DNA of 64,000 nt from Larkinella arboricola (GTDB lineage: Bacteria; Bacteroidota; Bacteroidia; Cytophagales; Spirosomataceae), in assembly GCF_003259745.1 (NCBI RefSeq), contig NZ_QLMC01000003.1:806001-870000 (forward strand), written 5' to 3'. The notes beneath the pieces were generated by a model. The model worked only from the letters and a program-made list of their open reading frames with translations, searched no databases and had not been told where the DNA came from. The first letter of the stretch is position 1. Each line of letters starts with the position of its first letter. Shown here piece by piece: positions 16,710-25,406 of the stretch. The translations under genes were made by a program, and so were the position numbers.

Positions 16710-17372
16710 ATGAACAAGCACTTCTCACGTCGGAATTTTCTGAATGGCGGGCTTACGGCAGCCGCCAGCCTAACGTTCCCCACGCTGTTTCCGCAACCGG
16801 CCACGGCCCAGGACGTTGCGCCCGAAGAAAGTCTATTTGTTGTCGGTCCCCTGAAAGGGTACACACCGCAAATCGGAACGCTGGTGTCGATGCTGAATTA
16901 CAACCGGGATACCATTATTCGTTCCGTCAAAAATATGACAATGGCCCAACTCGACTTTCTGTTCGACGCCAACGCCAATACCATCGGAGGTCTGCTTCTG
17001 CATCTGGCTGCCGTAGATAAGTTTTACCAGATCAATACGTTTGAAGGCCGACAGGATTTCAACGAAGAGGAAAAGAAGGAATGGGGGGCGGCTATGGAAC
17101 TGGGCGACGCCGGACGGAAAGAAATCAAAGGTCGGGAAGTTTCGTATTATCTGAATAAACTGGCGGCTGTGCGGGAACAAACGCTGGCGGAGCTGAAAAA
17201 GAAGAACGATAAATGGTTACTAGCCGTTGATCCGGTCCGGACCAAGCAAATGAAGCAATCCATCAATACGTATTGGAAGTGGTTTCACGTTTGCGAACAC
17301 GAATCCAACCACCGGGGCCAGATTTCATGGCTGAAAAGCCGTTTACCGGGCGCTAAGCCTGCAAAAGACTGA
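16710..17372 (+). CDS. DinB family protein with Tat-like signal
   Basis: The product (220 residues from the ATG at 16710) begins MNKHFSRRNFLNGG followed by a hydrophobic stretch ending in TAQ, resembling a twin-arginine signal peptide. The rest is a DinB-type four-helix bundle: NYNRDTIIRSVKNMTMAQLDF, LLLHLAAVDKFYQ with a metal-site His, and the C-terminal HVCEHESNHRGQISWLKSR with two metal-site His residues. DinB proteins are metal-dependent and some are thiol transferases; the specific substrate is unknown. The frame extends 36 bases upstream, but that extension would bury the signal. Confidence 0.85.
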   Translation: MNKHFSRRNFLNGGLTAAASLTFPTLFPQPATAQDVAPEESLFVVGPLKGYTPQIGTLVSMLNYNRDTIIRSVKNMTMAQLDFLFDANANTIGGLLLHLAAVDKFYQINTFEGRQDFNEEEKKEWGAAMELGDAGRKEIKGREVSYYLNKLAAVREQTLAELKKKNDKWLLAVDPVRTKQMKQSINTYWKWFHVCEHESNHRGQISWLKSRLPGAKPAKD

Positions 17373-17760
17373 GCTTGTAGTGTCTTGTTGGTTAGAAGCC
17401 GTTCCATCGCTATATCCCTTCGCGTTTCTATCTCACCAAAACCTCCCCTTCTGACATCCCTACAATACGATGGAGGAGAAAGCCCGATTTGTCCGTTTTG
17501 CTCTGCTTGGTAGTAATTGAGTCAGTTCCTCGTAAGTGAGTTGATAGAAGGCTTCGTACAAGAACTCATGTGACGTTTAGGTTACCATAAAAATGCCCCC
17601 AAATACACCTAGGCACTTTTTCGCGATTTTTTTTAACTATTTCGCTTTGTTAACCGCATAATTTTTGTTTTTATTGGTGCAATAAATTAGCTTTCGACGT
17701 GAATGTGAGGGAGTTACACCAAAAAGAAATTATCAGACAACCCTATAAACCTTTACCACC
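17373..17760. other. 388-base intergenic region with a possible decayed ORF
   Basis: No intact gene is seen. The leftward strand from about 17557 to 17453 reads HEFLYEAFYQLTYEELTQ and then LLPSRAKRTNRAFSSIVL before a stop. This looks protein-like but has no start and an upstream TAA, so it may be a remnant. 17620-17700 is AT-rich and may contain the promoter of the next gene. Confidence 0.3.
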
Positions 17761-18078
17761 GTGTACGAAGATATCGCCCAATGCCTTATGGATCACGCCC
17801 AGCGGCTTCCATTGAGCAATTGCAACGAAAAACAGCCGTACTCCCATCGCCACCTTGAGTGGATTGCTGTAACGGCGGGTGCTTTTTTCGACAAATATCC
17901 GAAGTTATTAACAGACGACGTGCTTGAGACATTGGCGATTGGAAAACTCTCCACAAAACTTGAGCAATTTGGGCATCTCAAAGAGTTTTATCCGTTAAAT
18001 AAAGCACTGGAGGGCTACAGGGCGTATCTTTATCCTAAGCTAAAAAAACACCTTTTTGGGCCGCTTTACGTACACTAA
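17761..18078 (+). CDS. Hypothetical protein
   Basis: A 105-residue soluble protein with a GTG start (an ATG at 17788 is the alternative). It reads as mostly helical, with FFDKYPKLLTDDVLETLAIGKL and an aromatic C-terminus. No family is recognised. Frame quality is reasonable, with no competing ORF of similar length on the other strand. An 18-bp hairpin lies about 95 bases after its stop. Confidence 0.55.
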   Translation: MYEDIAQCLMDHAQRLPLSNCNEKQPYSHRHLEWIAVTAGAFFDKYPKLLTDDVLETLAIGKLSTKLEQFGHLKEFYPLNKALEGYRAYLYPKLKKHLFGPLYVH

Positions 18079-18173
18079 TAGGCTGGCCCCCCCTCAAATA
18101 ACTACACAAGCTCCGTACAAGCCAGCGCCGGTTAACCACTAGAAAAGCCTTGATTACAAGACCCTCTTTATAA

Positions 18174-18217
18174 AACACCGATCCCCACTTAGTATTTATT
18201 AAGTGGGGATCGGTGTT
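18174..18217. terminator. 18-bp perfect hairpin, bidirectional terminator
   Basis: Bases 18174-18191 are the exact reverse complement of 18200-18217, with an 8-base loop. It sits between the convergent genes ending at 18078 and 18233 and can serve both. Confidence 0.8.
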
Positions 18218-18232
18218 AATGGGAGGTATGAA

Positions 18233-18640
18233 TTATCCCTGGTTAACCGCATTAGGGTCCATATACATTATTTCCCACAAGTGGCCGTCCAGATCCTGAA
18301 AACCGTGACCATACATAAAGCCCTGATCCTGCTTCTCATTCGGGGTAGTTCCACCGGCCGCTACGGCTTTGCTGACCAGGGCATCAACCTCTTCGCGACT
18401 ATCGGCCGAAAGACAAATAATGGCTTCGGTGGTCTGGGTCGCGTCAGCAATTTCTTTTTTGGTAAACGTTTTGAAAAACGGTTCTACCAGCAGCATGACG
18501 TAAATAGTATCACTGATTACCATGCAGGTGGCGTTCTCGTCCGTAAACTGCGGATTAAACGTGTAGCCGAGTTGAGTAAAAAACTCGATGGATTTGTTCA
18601 GGTCTTTAACGGGCAGGTTTACAAAGATTTGCGTTGCCAT
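18233..18640 (-). CDS. VOC family (glyoxalase-like) protein
   Basis: The 135-residue protein belongs to the vicinal oxygen chelate superfamily. It begins MATQIFVNLPVKDLNKSIEF and ends with GFQDLDGHLWEIMYMDP, the two conserved ends of a glyoxalase/bleomycin-resistance fold, with metal-ligand positions His and Glu in the last motif. The middle holds FTKKEIADATQTTEAIICLS. This version is the PhnB-like subgroup often annotated as a putative lactoylglutathione lyase relative; a specific substrate cannot be assigned. Monocistronic and leftward. Confidence 0.88.
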   Translation of the reverse strand: MATQIFVNLPVKDLNKSIEFFTQLGYTFNPQFTDENATCMVISDTIYVMLLVEPFFKTFTKKEIADATQTTEAIICLSADSREEVDALVSKAVAAGGTTPNEKQDQGFMYGHGFQDLDGHLWEIMYMDPNAVNQG

Positions 18641-18841
18641 ACGTATTTGTGTTTAGTTTACCTGACAAAGGTAAGCCGCCTTTTGGGGCAACTACGGGGG
18701 TAAATCCGCCAATTTAGGGGGTATTTACGACAAGTTGGTGGCTCCGGTCCTAAACACAAAAAATCAGCGATAAAGCGGTAACTTACCGACGAATACTAAC
18801 CCTGCCCAGGCCCGAAAACCGGTCTGGCTAACCTGCCTTTT

Positions 18842-19351
18842 ATGGACTTTTCTGCTCAATACTGGATCGACGCGTACCGGATGCAAGCCCACCCCGAGGG
18901 CGGTTATTTTGTTGAAACATACCGTGCCGCCGAAACCATACCGCAGCAGGCTTTACCGGCCCGGTTTTCTGGCGACCGAAATTTTAGCACCGGGATTTAC
19001 TTTTTGCTGGAGACGCACCACTTCTCCGCCCTGCACCGCATCCAGGCCGACGAACTATGGCATTTTTACGCCGGTGGTCCGCTGAACGTCTATGTAATCC
19101 ATCCGGCGGGCCAACTGGAAATAATTCGATTAGGCAACAATCCGGAGCAGGGCGAAGTGTTTCAGGCGGTAGTACCGGCCGGTTGCTGGTTCGGCTCGAA
19201 ACCGGCCGACGGAACCGCCTATTCGCTGGTGGGATGCACGGTAGCACCGGGATTTGATTTTGCAGACTTTGAACTGGCCGACCGGACGGTTTTATCACAA
19301 CAGTATCCGCAACACCGTGAAGTCATCGAACAGCTCACGCCCGGCGCCTGA
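18842..19351 (+). CDS. Cupin domain-containing protein (DUF985)
   Basis: The 169-residue protein matches the DUF985 cupin family: AHPEGGYFVETYRA near the N-terminus, STGIYFLLETHHFSALHRI, DELWHFYAGGPLNVYVI and the C-terminal VGCTVAPGFDFADFELADR. Cupin metal ligands (His, His, Glu) are plausible within HHFSALHRIQADELWHF. Function is unknown; relatives have been suggested to act on sugars or small molecules. It is convergent with the adhesin gene, 6 bases apart. Confidence 0.88.
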   Translation: MDFSAQYWIDAYRMQAHPEGGYFVETYRAAETIPQQALPARFSGDRNFSTGIYFLLETHHFSALHRIQADELWHFYAGGPLNVYVIHPAGQLEIIRLGNNPEQGEVFQAVVPAGCWFGSKPADGTAYSLVGCTVAPGFDFADFELADRTVLSQQYPQHREVIEQLTPGA

Positions 19352-19357
19352 GCGGTC

Positions 19358-20410
19358 TTACTGAAACTTCACATCGCCAAATTTCGAGATCACCCGTACT
19401 TTGGTAGCGGTTCCTTTACCGACTTTTCCGCTGTATTGTTTGGTCAGTTTCGGCCCCCGGTGATTGTCTTCGTCGGGCTGAGATTGCAGCATGATCCGGC
19501 CGTCGGACGGGTATTTAAAACCGCCGTAGCTGACCGTCACATCAAAATTATAGTCGTTGGCGCTGGCCATCGGCAAGACGACCGAGGAATAACTAGCCTG
19601 AATATTAATGTTGTCGCAGGATTTGTTTACCTGATCGATTCGGAAGCCGCCCGAAAAATCCACGATCAGATTGCATGACTCCCTTAGCGTTCCGATCTTG
19701 GCTCCTGAATAACCGATTTTACCATCCAATCGGCCCACCTCACCAATCCAGAGCCCGCCAAACTGGTTGTTCAGATTAATGTTATTCGCTTTTTCCAACT
19801 GCAACTTGGCGTACTGAATATTAAGCTTGCCGTTTTCCATCGCCTGAATGTCGGCCTTGCCAAACCGTACGTCTACATCCACATGGCTGCCGTTGAGTTC
19901 GGTGGTTGAAAAATTACCGTGCTGCTGGTTAATCGTCAACGGGGCGCTGAACGTCGGAATGTTGGTATTACCAAACGAATTCTTTACCACCAGCGCATTG
20001 GTTTTTGGCATCGAGACCTGATAATCAATCTGTACGCCGTTCCGCTCACCGTCTTTATTCCGGTTAATCGTCCAGGAGCCACCTGAGCCGCTCTTGTCAA
20101 TGGTTGTTTTCAGACTAATCTGGTCACCGTTGCGCCGTTCAACAATTTCAACCGCGTCCAGAAACCGTTGCGCCCGGTCGTCGGAGCTGGCATTCGCTTT
20201 AATCACTATATCAACCCGAATTTCGTCACGGTTCCATAAATTAATATTGACGTTACCAAACTGGTTTTCAATCATCAACTGATCTTTGGCGGTTACGTCG
20301 TACACTTTAACGATCGTTTTCTTCCGCTCATTCAGGTTATCGGCCCGCACAAAACTGGCTGATAAAAGGCTAACGAACAGAAAACTAAACAGGATTTTTA
20401 TTTGGTTCAT
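19358..20410 (-). CDS. DUF4097-like putative adhesin
   Basis: The 350-residue protein has a signal peptide (MNQIKILFSFLFVSLLSASFVRA) and a long repetitive beta domain of the DUF4097/DUF2807 adhesin type: LMIENQFGNVNINLWNRDEI, ALVVKNSFGNTNIPTF, INLNNQFGGLWIG, and a C-terminal VISKFGDVKF. These form a right-handed beta helix in related structures. It is expected to be periplasmic or surface-exposed. It is the last gene of a sigma factor, anti-sigma, adhesin operon and overlaps the anti-sigma gene by 26 bases. Confidence 0.82.
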   Translation of the reverse strand: MNQIKILFSFLFVSLLSASFVRADNLNERKKTIVKVYDVTAKDQLMIENQFGNVNINLWNRDEIRVDIVIKANASSDDRAQRFLDAVEIVERRNGDQISLKTTIDKSGSGGSWTINRNKDGERNGVQIDYQVSMPKTNALVVKNSFGNTNIPTFSAPLTINQQHGNFSTTELNGSHVDVDVRFGKADIQAMENGKLNIQYAKLQLEKANNINLNNQFGGLWIGEVGRLDGKIGYSGAKIGTLRESCNLIVDFSGGFRIDQVNKSCDNINIQASYSSVVLPMASANDYNFDVTVSYGGFKYPSDGRIMLQSQPDEDNHRGPKLTKQYSGKVGKGTATKVRVISKFGDVKFQ

Positions 20411-20957
20411 GGTTTTGTTGCTTAATGCGTTGGATAATCATCAACTGCTGGTTGAGCAAGTCGATCTGGGTTCGCAGGTTCTCGACCATCGCCTGAATCA
20501 TGATTTCCTGATTAGGCGTTTTGGGTAACTCCTGCTTTAATTTCTGGTAGGTTTTTTCCAGCCGGTCCAGATCAGCCGCAAACTGCTGGTACAAAGCCGG
20601 ATCACTTTCCAGGATGGTTTTAAGTTCCGTCCGTTTGTCCTCAATCAGACGGGTATATTGGGTTACGGTTCGAGCGTACGTTGGACTTAAAGCCACTATT
20701 TCGGGCTGTTCGGTAACGCCATACCGCGCATTGAAATACCAGAAGCCGCCCAAACCGACCACCAGCGCAATCGACGCGGCAATCTGCCAGATCATACGGC
20801 GTCCCATCCAGGACGGGGTGTTCAGCCCCATCCATAGCGGGCGTTCTTTGTGTCCGAGCTCTTTCTCCAAATCTTTCCACAAGTCCGCCCGCGGCTCAAA
20901 TACATCGAAATCTTCCCGGTTATCCCGGACAAATCGTTCTAATCTGTCTTTCATCAT
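20385..20957 (-). CDS. Predicted anti-sigma factor, membrane protein
   Basis: The 190-residue protein has an N-terminal cytosolic region (RFVRDNREDFDVFEPRADLWKDLE) of the type found in Bacteroidota anti-sigma factors. One membrane segment follows at about 57-77 (IWQIAASIALVVGLGGFWYF), then a periplasmic coiled-coil rich in Gln, Glu and Leu (TRLIEDKRTELKTIL, LDRLEKTYQKLKQEL). No zinc motif is visible. Its position directly downstream of the ECF sigma gene supports the role. Partner binding is inferred from context. Confidence 0.72.
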   Translation of the reverse strand: MMKDRLERFVRDNREDFDVFEPRADLWKDLEKELGHKERPLWMGLNTPSWMGRRMIWQIAASIALVVGLGGFWYFNARYGVTEQPEIVALSPTYARTVTQYTRLIEDKRTELKTILESDPALYQQFAADLDRLEKTYQKLKQELPKTPNQEIMIQAMVENLRTQIDLLNQQLMIIQRIKQQNHEPNKNPV

Positions 20958-21056
20958 GTTGCAATATGTGAATGGGCGAATGGTGAATGAGCGAATAAGT
21001 GACTGACCGTACCGGATGCTTTTATTCTATCATTCTCCCATTCAATCATTCTGAAT

Positions 21057-21629
21057 TTATTTTAACAACTCCAAAAGCCGCTTTTTCGCCCGCATGTATT
21101 GGGTTCTAGAAGTGGTTTCGCTGATGTTCAGCACGGCACCGATTTCCTCATGGTCGTAGCCTTCGAACAAATACAGCGATAACACCACACGATACCCTTC
21201 CGGCAGTTCCTGCATGGCCCGGCGCACCCGGTCTACTTCCAGTTGAACACCTTCTTCATCGAACGGTTCGGTATCAGCCACATCCAAACCGTCATCTTCA
21301 CCCAGCCGCTGGCCGTCCAGATCAACCCACTGCCAACCGGCGCGGCTTTTTCGACTTCGCAGGTGATTGATCGACCGGTTAATCACAATCTGCTTGAGCC
21401 ACGCCCCAAACGTTGATTGATTCCGGAACGAATGGAGGTTATTGAACGCGTCTAAAAAGGCCTCCTGCAACACATCCTCAGCCTCACCTACGTGATTCAG
21501 GATGCGCAGACAGACGTTAAACATGGCTTTCGAGTAGTGCTTGTACAGTTCGTACTGCGCACGTCTTTCACCTTGTTTACACCTTTCTACGAGTTCGACA
21601 TGTCGGTCTATATACAACTTTGTTTCCAA
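21057..21629 (-). CDS. ECF RNA polymerase sigma factor
   Basis: The 190-residue protein has sigma region 2 (YELYKHYSKAMFNVCLRIL, then EDVLQEAFLDAFNNLHSFR) and region 4 (LPEGYRVVLSLYLFEGYDHEEIGAVLNISETTSRTQYMRAKKRLLELL). The linker contains an acidic stretch. This is a group IV (extracytoplasmic function) sigma factor, likely held by the membrane protein encoded next and released by an envelope signal. The spacer to the anti-sigma gene is filled with GAATG/CATTC words that form an imperfect hairpin. Confidence 0.92.
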   Translation of the reverse strand: METKLYIDRHVELVERCKQGERRAQYELYKHYSKAMFNVCLRILNHVGEAEDVLQEAFLDAFNNLHSFRNQSTFGAWLKQIVINRSINHLRSRKSRAGWQWVDLDGQRLGEDDGLDVADTEPFDEEGVQLEVDRVRRAMQELPEGYRVVLSLYLFEGYDHEEIGAVLNISETTSRTQYMRAKKRLLELLK

Positions 21630-21878
21630 GCAGACTGAGGAACGGATGCGGCTGATTTTCTTCTCAATGACACCGTGTGGTAGGCCAACGTTGCACCGAA
21701 GATTTATTTTTTTTCGGAAGGCCGTACTAAAACAGTAGTTGGGCCGTTGCCGGAAGTTTCATATGATATAAACGGCTCCATTTCGGGTGGTCAGAAACCA
21801 TAAGCCGTCAAACTACAGTTGTGCCCACAATCTGTAATCTGACGGCCTTTTACAAAGAGGACATTCTCTGGTCGTTAT

Positions 21879-23129
21879 CTAGACAAGCTCCAGGAGGACG
21901 TTTTCAATAATATCACAGGCTTCGTGCATTTGTTCTTCGGTAATGACCAGCGGTGGCGCAAACCGGATTTTGTCGCCGTGGGTCGGTTTACACAGCAATC
22001 CCTGGTCTTTGAGCCGCAGGCAGATTTCCCAGGCGGTTTTTTCGCCGTAAGCCGGGTGTTCGCCTACGACAATGGCGTTGAGCAGCCCTTTTCCGCGTAC
22101 CAGTTTTACCATAGCGGTTTTCTGAATCAGGGCGTCCATCCGCTGGCGAAAAACCTGGCCCATCGCTTCGGCATTTTCGGCCAGTTTCTCCTCCTCAACC
22201 ACGCGCAGGGCCGCCATCGTAACAGCACAGGCCAGCGGGTTGCCACCGTAGGTAGAACCGTGTTCGCCAGGGCGAATGGTCAGCATGACTTCGTCGCTGG
22301 CCAATACGGCAGAAACCGGCATGATACCGCCGGAAAGAGCTTTTCCGAGGACGAGCAAGTCGGGTTTCACCCCTTCATGATCACAGGCCAGCCGTTTGCC
22401 GGTGCGCCCGATTCCGGTCTGCACTTCGTCGGCAATGAACAGCACGTTGTATTTGGTACACAATTCCCGAACGCCTTTCAGATAACCTTCGTCCGGCACC
22501 ACAACGCCCGCTTCGCCCTGAATCGGTTCAACCATAAAACCGGCGATGTTCGGCTCTTTCTGAAAAACGGCTTCCAGCGCCTTCAGATCGTTGTAGGGAA
22601 CAAGCAGGTAACCCGGCAGCAGCGGGCCGTAGTCGTTGGTACTTTCCGGATCGGTTGACGACGAGATGGCCGCCAGCGTCCGGCCCCAGAAATTGCCGGT
22701 TGCATACACGGTTTTAGCCTGATTCTGCGGAATGCCTTTTACTTTATACGCCCATTTGCGGGTCAGTTTGAGGGCGGTTTCTCCGGCTTCAGCACCGGAA
22801 TTCATCATCAGCACTTTATCATAGCCAAAGTACTCACAGAGGTATTTTTCGCACTGGCCGAGCTGGTCGGTATGAAAAGCCCGCGAGGTCAGCGTCAGGC
22901 GCTGGGCCTGTTCGATGAGTGCATGGATAATTTTCGGATGACAATGCCCCTGACTAACAGCACTGTAGGCCGACAGAAAATCATAATATTTTTTCCCTTC
23001 TACATCCCAGAGGAAAATCCCTTCTCCCCGGTTCAGCACCACCGGAACCGGTTTGTAGTTATGCGCACCGTATTGCCATTCCAGATCAATGGCCTGCTGA
23101 GTCGCCGTGACCGTTGGTAGAGTTTCCAT
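21879..23129 (-). CDS. rocD: Ornithine--oxo-acid aminotransferase
   Basis: This 416-residue class III PLP aminotransferase converts ornithine and 2-oxoglutarate to glutamate semialdehyde and glutamate. Recognisable stretches are [17 protein letters not shown] (about 46-62), [33 protein letters not shown] with the PLP-contacting Asp, and [17 protein letters not shown] with the Schiff-base Lys. The frame is open 41 codons further upstream, but those codons encode non-conserved sequence, so ATG 23129 ([12 protein letters not shown]) is chosen. Monocistronic. Confidence 0.93.
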   Translation of the reverse strand: METLPTVTATQQAIDLEWQYGAHNYKPVPVVLNRGEGIFLWDVEGKKYYDFLSAYSAVSQGHCHPKIIHALIEQAQRLTLTSRAFHTDQLGQCEKYLCEYFGYDKVLMMNSGAEAGETALKLTRKWAYKVKGIPQNQAKTVYATGNFWGRTLAAISSSTDPESTNDYGPLLPGYLLVPYNDLKALEAVFQKEPNIAGFMVEPIQGEAGVVVPDEGYLKGVRELCTKYNVLFIADEVQTGIGRTGKRLACDHEGVKPDLLVLGKALSGGIMPVSAVLASDEVMLTIRPGEHGSTYGGNPLACAVTMAALRVVEEEKLAENAEAMGQVFRQRMDALIQKTAMVKLVRGKGLLNAIVVGEHPAYGEKTAWEICLRLKDQGLLCKPTHGDKIRFAPPLVITEEQMHEACDIIENVLLELV

Positions 23130-23238
23130 CGTTATAAGGGAGGTGAGTGGGTAAATTGCGGGCTGCTGCGTAATTTTCGGCCTGAGCCTGCATGGAATTA
23201 AACTCAAAAATACAATTCCTTGCTCAGTCAGACAAACT

Positions 23239-23412
23239 ATGCTGAATACCAATTCACCAAAGCCCCGCGTCGACGGTCTGGATGATGAAGATTATTACTT
23301 CAATGAACAGGGCTATCTGGTTTTCACAGCCGCTTATCACCTGAAACGGGGCTACTGTTGCAAAAACGGCTGTAAACACTGCCCCTGGAGGAGAATTAAG
23401 GGTCAAGAATGA
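23239..23412 (+). CDS. DUF5522 domain-containing small protein
   Basis: This 57-residue protein shows the DUF5522 pattern: [20 protein letters not shown], then [14 protein letters not shown]. Four Cys and a His in CCxxxCxHCP suggest a metal-binding site, probably zinc, though this is inference. The family is short, of unknown function and widespread in Bacteroidota. It is divergent from rocD. Its last codons run into an AT-rich repeat region before rpmB. Confidence 0.88.
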   Translation: MLNTNSPKPRVDGLDDEDYYFNEQGYLVFTAAYHLKRGYCCKNGCKHCPWRRIKGQE

Positions 23413-23485
23413 CGAAAAAAGCACGGCTTTATCGAATGCATCCACCAACGCTAAACGCTTAACTCTTAATTTTTAACTCCTTAGG

Positions 23486-23517
23486 GTTGTATGTTTGGCA
23501 ATTATTTCCGAATTTTG
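23486..23517 (+). promoter_or_regulatory. Predicted promoter of rpmB
   Basis: A TTG at 23487-23489 and GAATTTTG at 23510-23517 are separated by 20 bases. This fits the Bacteroidota promoter pattern with one mismatch in the -7 element, 27 bases before the rpmB start. Confidence 0.45.
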
Positions 23518-23544
23518 CAGGCTCATTCAGAAAAAGGTATTGTC

Positions 23545-23784
23545 ATGGCACGAGTTTGTCAAATTACAGGAAAACGGACGCGGGTTGGTAATAACGTATC
23601 ACACGCTAACAATAGAACAAAGCGTAAGTTTTTCCCCAACCTGCAGAAGAAGCGTTTCTTCCTGGAGTCACAGGGTGCATGGGTTACACTGAAGGTTGCT
23701 ACTTCAGCCATGCGGACGATTAACAAGAAAGGGTTGGAAGCGGTCTTGAAAGACGCCCACCAAAAAGGTACGCTGTCGGTTTAA
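23545..23784 (+). CDS. rpmB: 50S ribosomal protein L28
   Basis: The 79-residue protein begins [23 protein letters not shown] and continues [17 protein letters not shown], the L28 signature. It is a large-subunit ribosomal protein. The frame is open 18 codons upstream, but the ATG at 23545 matches the family start. In many Bacteroidota, rpmG and a DUF4295 gene follow directly; here a strong terminator follows instead, so rpmB is on its own transcript. Confidence 0.97.
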   Translation: MARVCQITGKRTRVGNNVSHANNRTKRKFFPNLQKKRFFLESQGAWVTLKVATSAMRTINKKGLEAVLKDAHQKGTLSV

Positions 23785-23846
23785 CCCGTCAACGGTATCC
23801 GAAGATTTATAGGTGTGGGCTCCGTCCGTCACCTCTATTGACTATT

Positions 23847-23900
23847 ACGCACAACGTAGCCAATTACAAAAATGTAATTGGCTACGTTGTGCGTTTTTTA
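23847..23900 (+). terminator. Strong terminator after rpmB
   Basis: Bases 23847-23868 are the exact reverse complement of 23873-23894 (22 pairs, AAAA loop), followed by a T-run (23894-23899). It lies between convergent genes and may act in both directions. Confidence 0.95.
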
Positions 23901-23908
23901 TTGTCGTG

Positions 23909-25168
23909 CTAAATCATGCGCTTCAGGGCAAACTGTGCAAAAACAATCGAGCCGTTGCGTCGCACCAGAATATTAATTTCTTTGCCCTCTCCCTTTTGCA
24001 GCATCTTGTAAATGTCGCTCACATTCAGGTCACTGGCGGAGGTATTGTTGATATACAGAATTTCATCTCCGTCTTTCAAACCCGAACGGCCAGCGGGGGA
24101 GTCTTCAATTACTTTTTCGATGTAATAATTCCGAAAATTGGTACCCCGCGCTTTCAGTTCCAGGCCGCTCATATCGTGCTCGAACGACTGTTTCAGAATG
24201 CGTTTAACGGGTTTGAGCACCATGTATTTGTCATGGTAATTGAACGTTACCTTAAAACGACGCAGAATTTCACAGCCTAAATTCCCGTTTCGCTCGGCGG
24301 CATGTTCGGCAATCCTGAATCCAAAAGAAGTGCTGTCCGGAAACGAAGCAACGACGTTGGCCATTTCAAAACTACCCAGCCGAATTTTCTCGATCCGGCC
24401 CAGGCTACCGTTGATAACGCCACTCAGCCCCCGGCCCAACTGCGCCCGGATTACCTTGTCGGGCAACCGGATGTCATCGCCGTTGCTGCGGTTGATCAGC
24501 AATGCGTGGCCCGCACCGGTATCAATCACCACCCGAATGGGCAGCGTTTTGCCGCCTTCGAGCAGCGCCATCACATCCGTATACGGCTTTGTGTCCTGAA
24601 TTGAAATAGGATAGCGCGAACCGTGTGACCGACGATACCGGTAATTTTTAGGGTTATTCAGCACTAGCTCACGGCGCTGGAAGTCAATGGTTACCACAAA
24701 ATTGCTGAAGACATCATAGCCAAAAATGCCATGAACGGGAACGCCCACGTATTCGGATAGGCGCAGAATATCATCGTCCAGCACAACGATGTTTTGATGG
24801 GTTGCCTGCATCTGCCCCATGCGCAGTTCATTGTCAATCGCAACCGATGCCATCAGTTGCCCGCCTTCGCCCGCGCCGGATAACTTCACTTTCCGGGTAA
24901 AACGCAACGGTTGCCGCCGAACGGCCGTCGGATCGGTAATAATCACCGAGCTGACACCGGTATCCAGAATAAAGTGCAGTGTATCCGAGTTGTTGATCCG
25001 GACCGGGACAATGATCAGATTGGAGTGGAGCTGGAATGGAATCCGGGTCTGTTTGCGGTTATTAGCAATGAAATAACCGTATTTATCCGCGTTATTCTGC
25101 TCGTCGTCGCCCGCCTGGACACCCTGCCAGCAAAGCAACATTGCGAAGAATAGAACCACCGGTTTCAT
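23909..25168 (-). CDS. Exported aspartyl protease family protein with PDZ domain
   Basis: The 419-residue protein has a signal peptide (MKPVVLFFAMLLCWQGVQAG). Two retropepsin-like aspartyl protease lobes carry the motifs FILDTGVSSVIIT (near residue 65) and VVIDTGAGHALLI (near 215). A C-terminal PDZ domain covers about 345-415 (AGRSGLKDGDEILYIN). This arrangement is common in Bacteroidota as a periplasmic protease or peptide-binding protein; substrate unknown. Both catalytic Asp residues are present. It is convergent with rpmB across a strong terminator. Confidence 0.88.
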   Translation of the reverse strand: MKPVVLFFAMLLCWQGVQAGDDEQNNADKYGYFIANNRKQTRIPFQLHSNLIIVPVRINNSDTLHFILDTGVSSVIITDPTAVRRQPLRFTRKVKLSGAGEGGQLMASVAIDNELRMGQMQATHQNIVVLDDDILRLSEYVGVPVHGIFGYDVFSNFVVTIDFQRRELVLNNPKNYRYRRSHGSRYPISIQDTKPYTDVMALLEGGKTLPIRVVIDTGAGHALLINRSNGDDIRLPDKVIRAQLGRGLSGVINGSLGRIEKIRLGSFEMANVVASFPDSTSFGFRIAEHAAERNGNLGCEILRRFKVTFNYHDKYMVLKPVKRILKQSFEHDMSGLELKARGTNFRNYYIEKVIEDSPAGRSGLKDGDEILYINNTSASDLNVSDIYKMLQKGEGKEINILVRRNGSIVFAQFALKRMI

Positions 25169-25406
25169 TGTACATGTGCCTTATAAGTACGTAGGGAAGT
25201 TACAACTTTTTTGCCTAATAACACAATTTTTGACGAAACGTTGCCTGGTAATCCGGATACTTTTTCTCCGAGTGGAAAATGCTACTGAAAAACCGCTAAT
25301 TTCGCCCCGCGAGTGGTGAACCAGAAAGCCCGCAAGATGGTTTTTGGCGTTCAGCGCTTTTTGTATTCTATTCGTAATCAAGGTTTAAAACATAACTAGT
25401 TTACTA

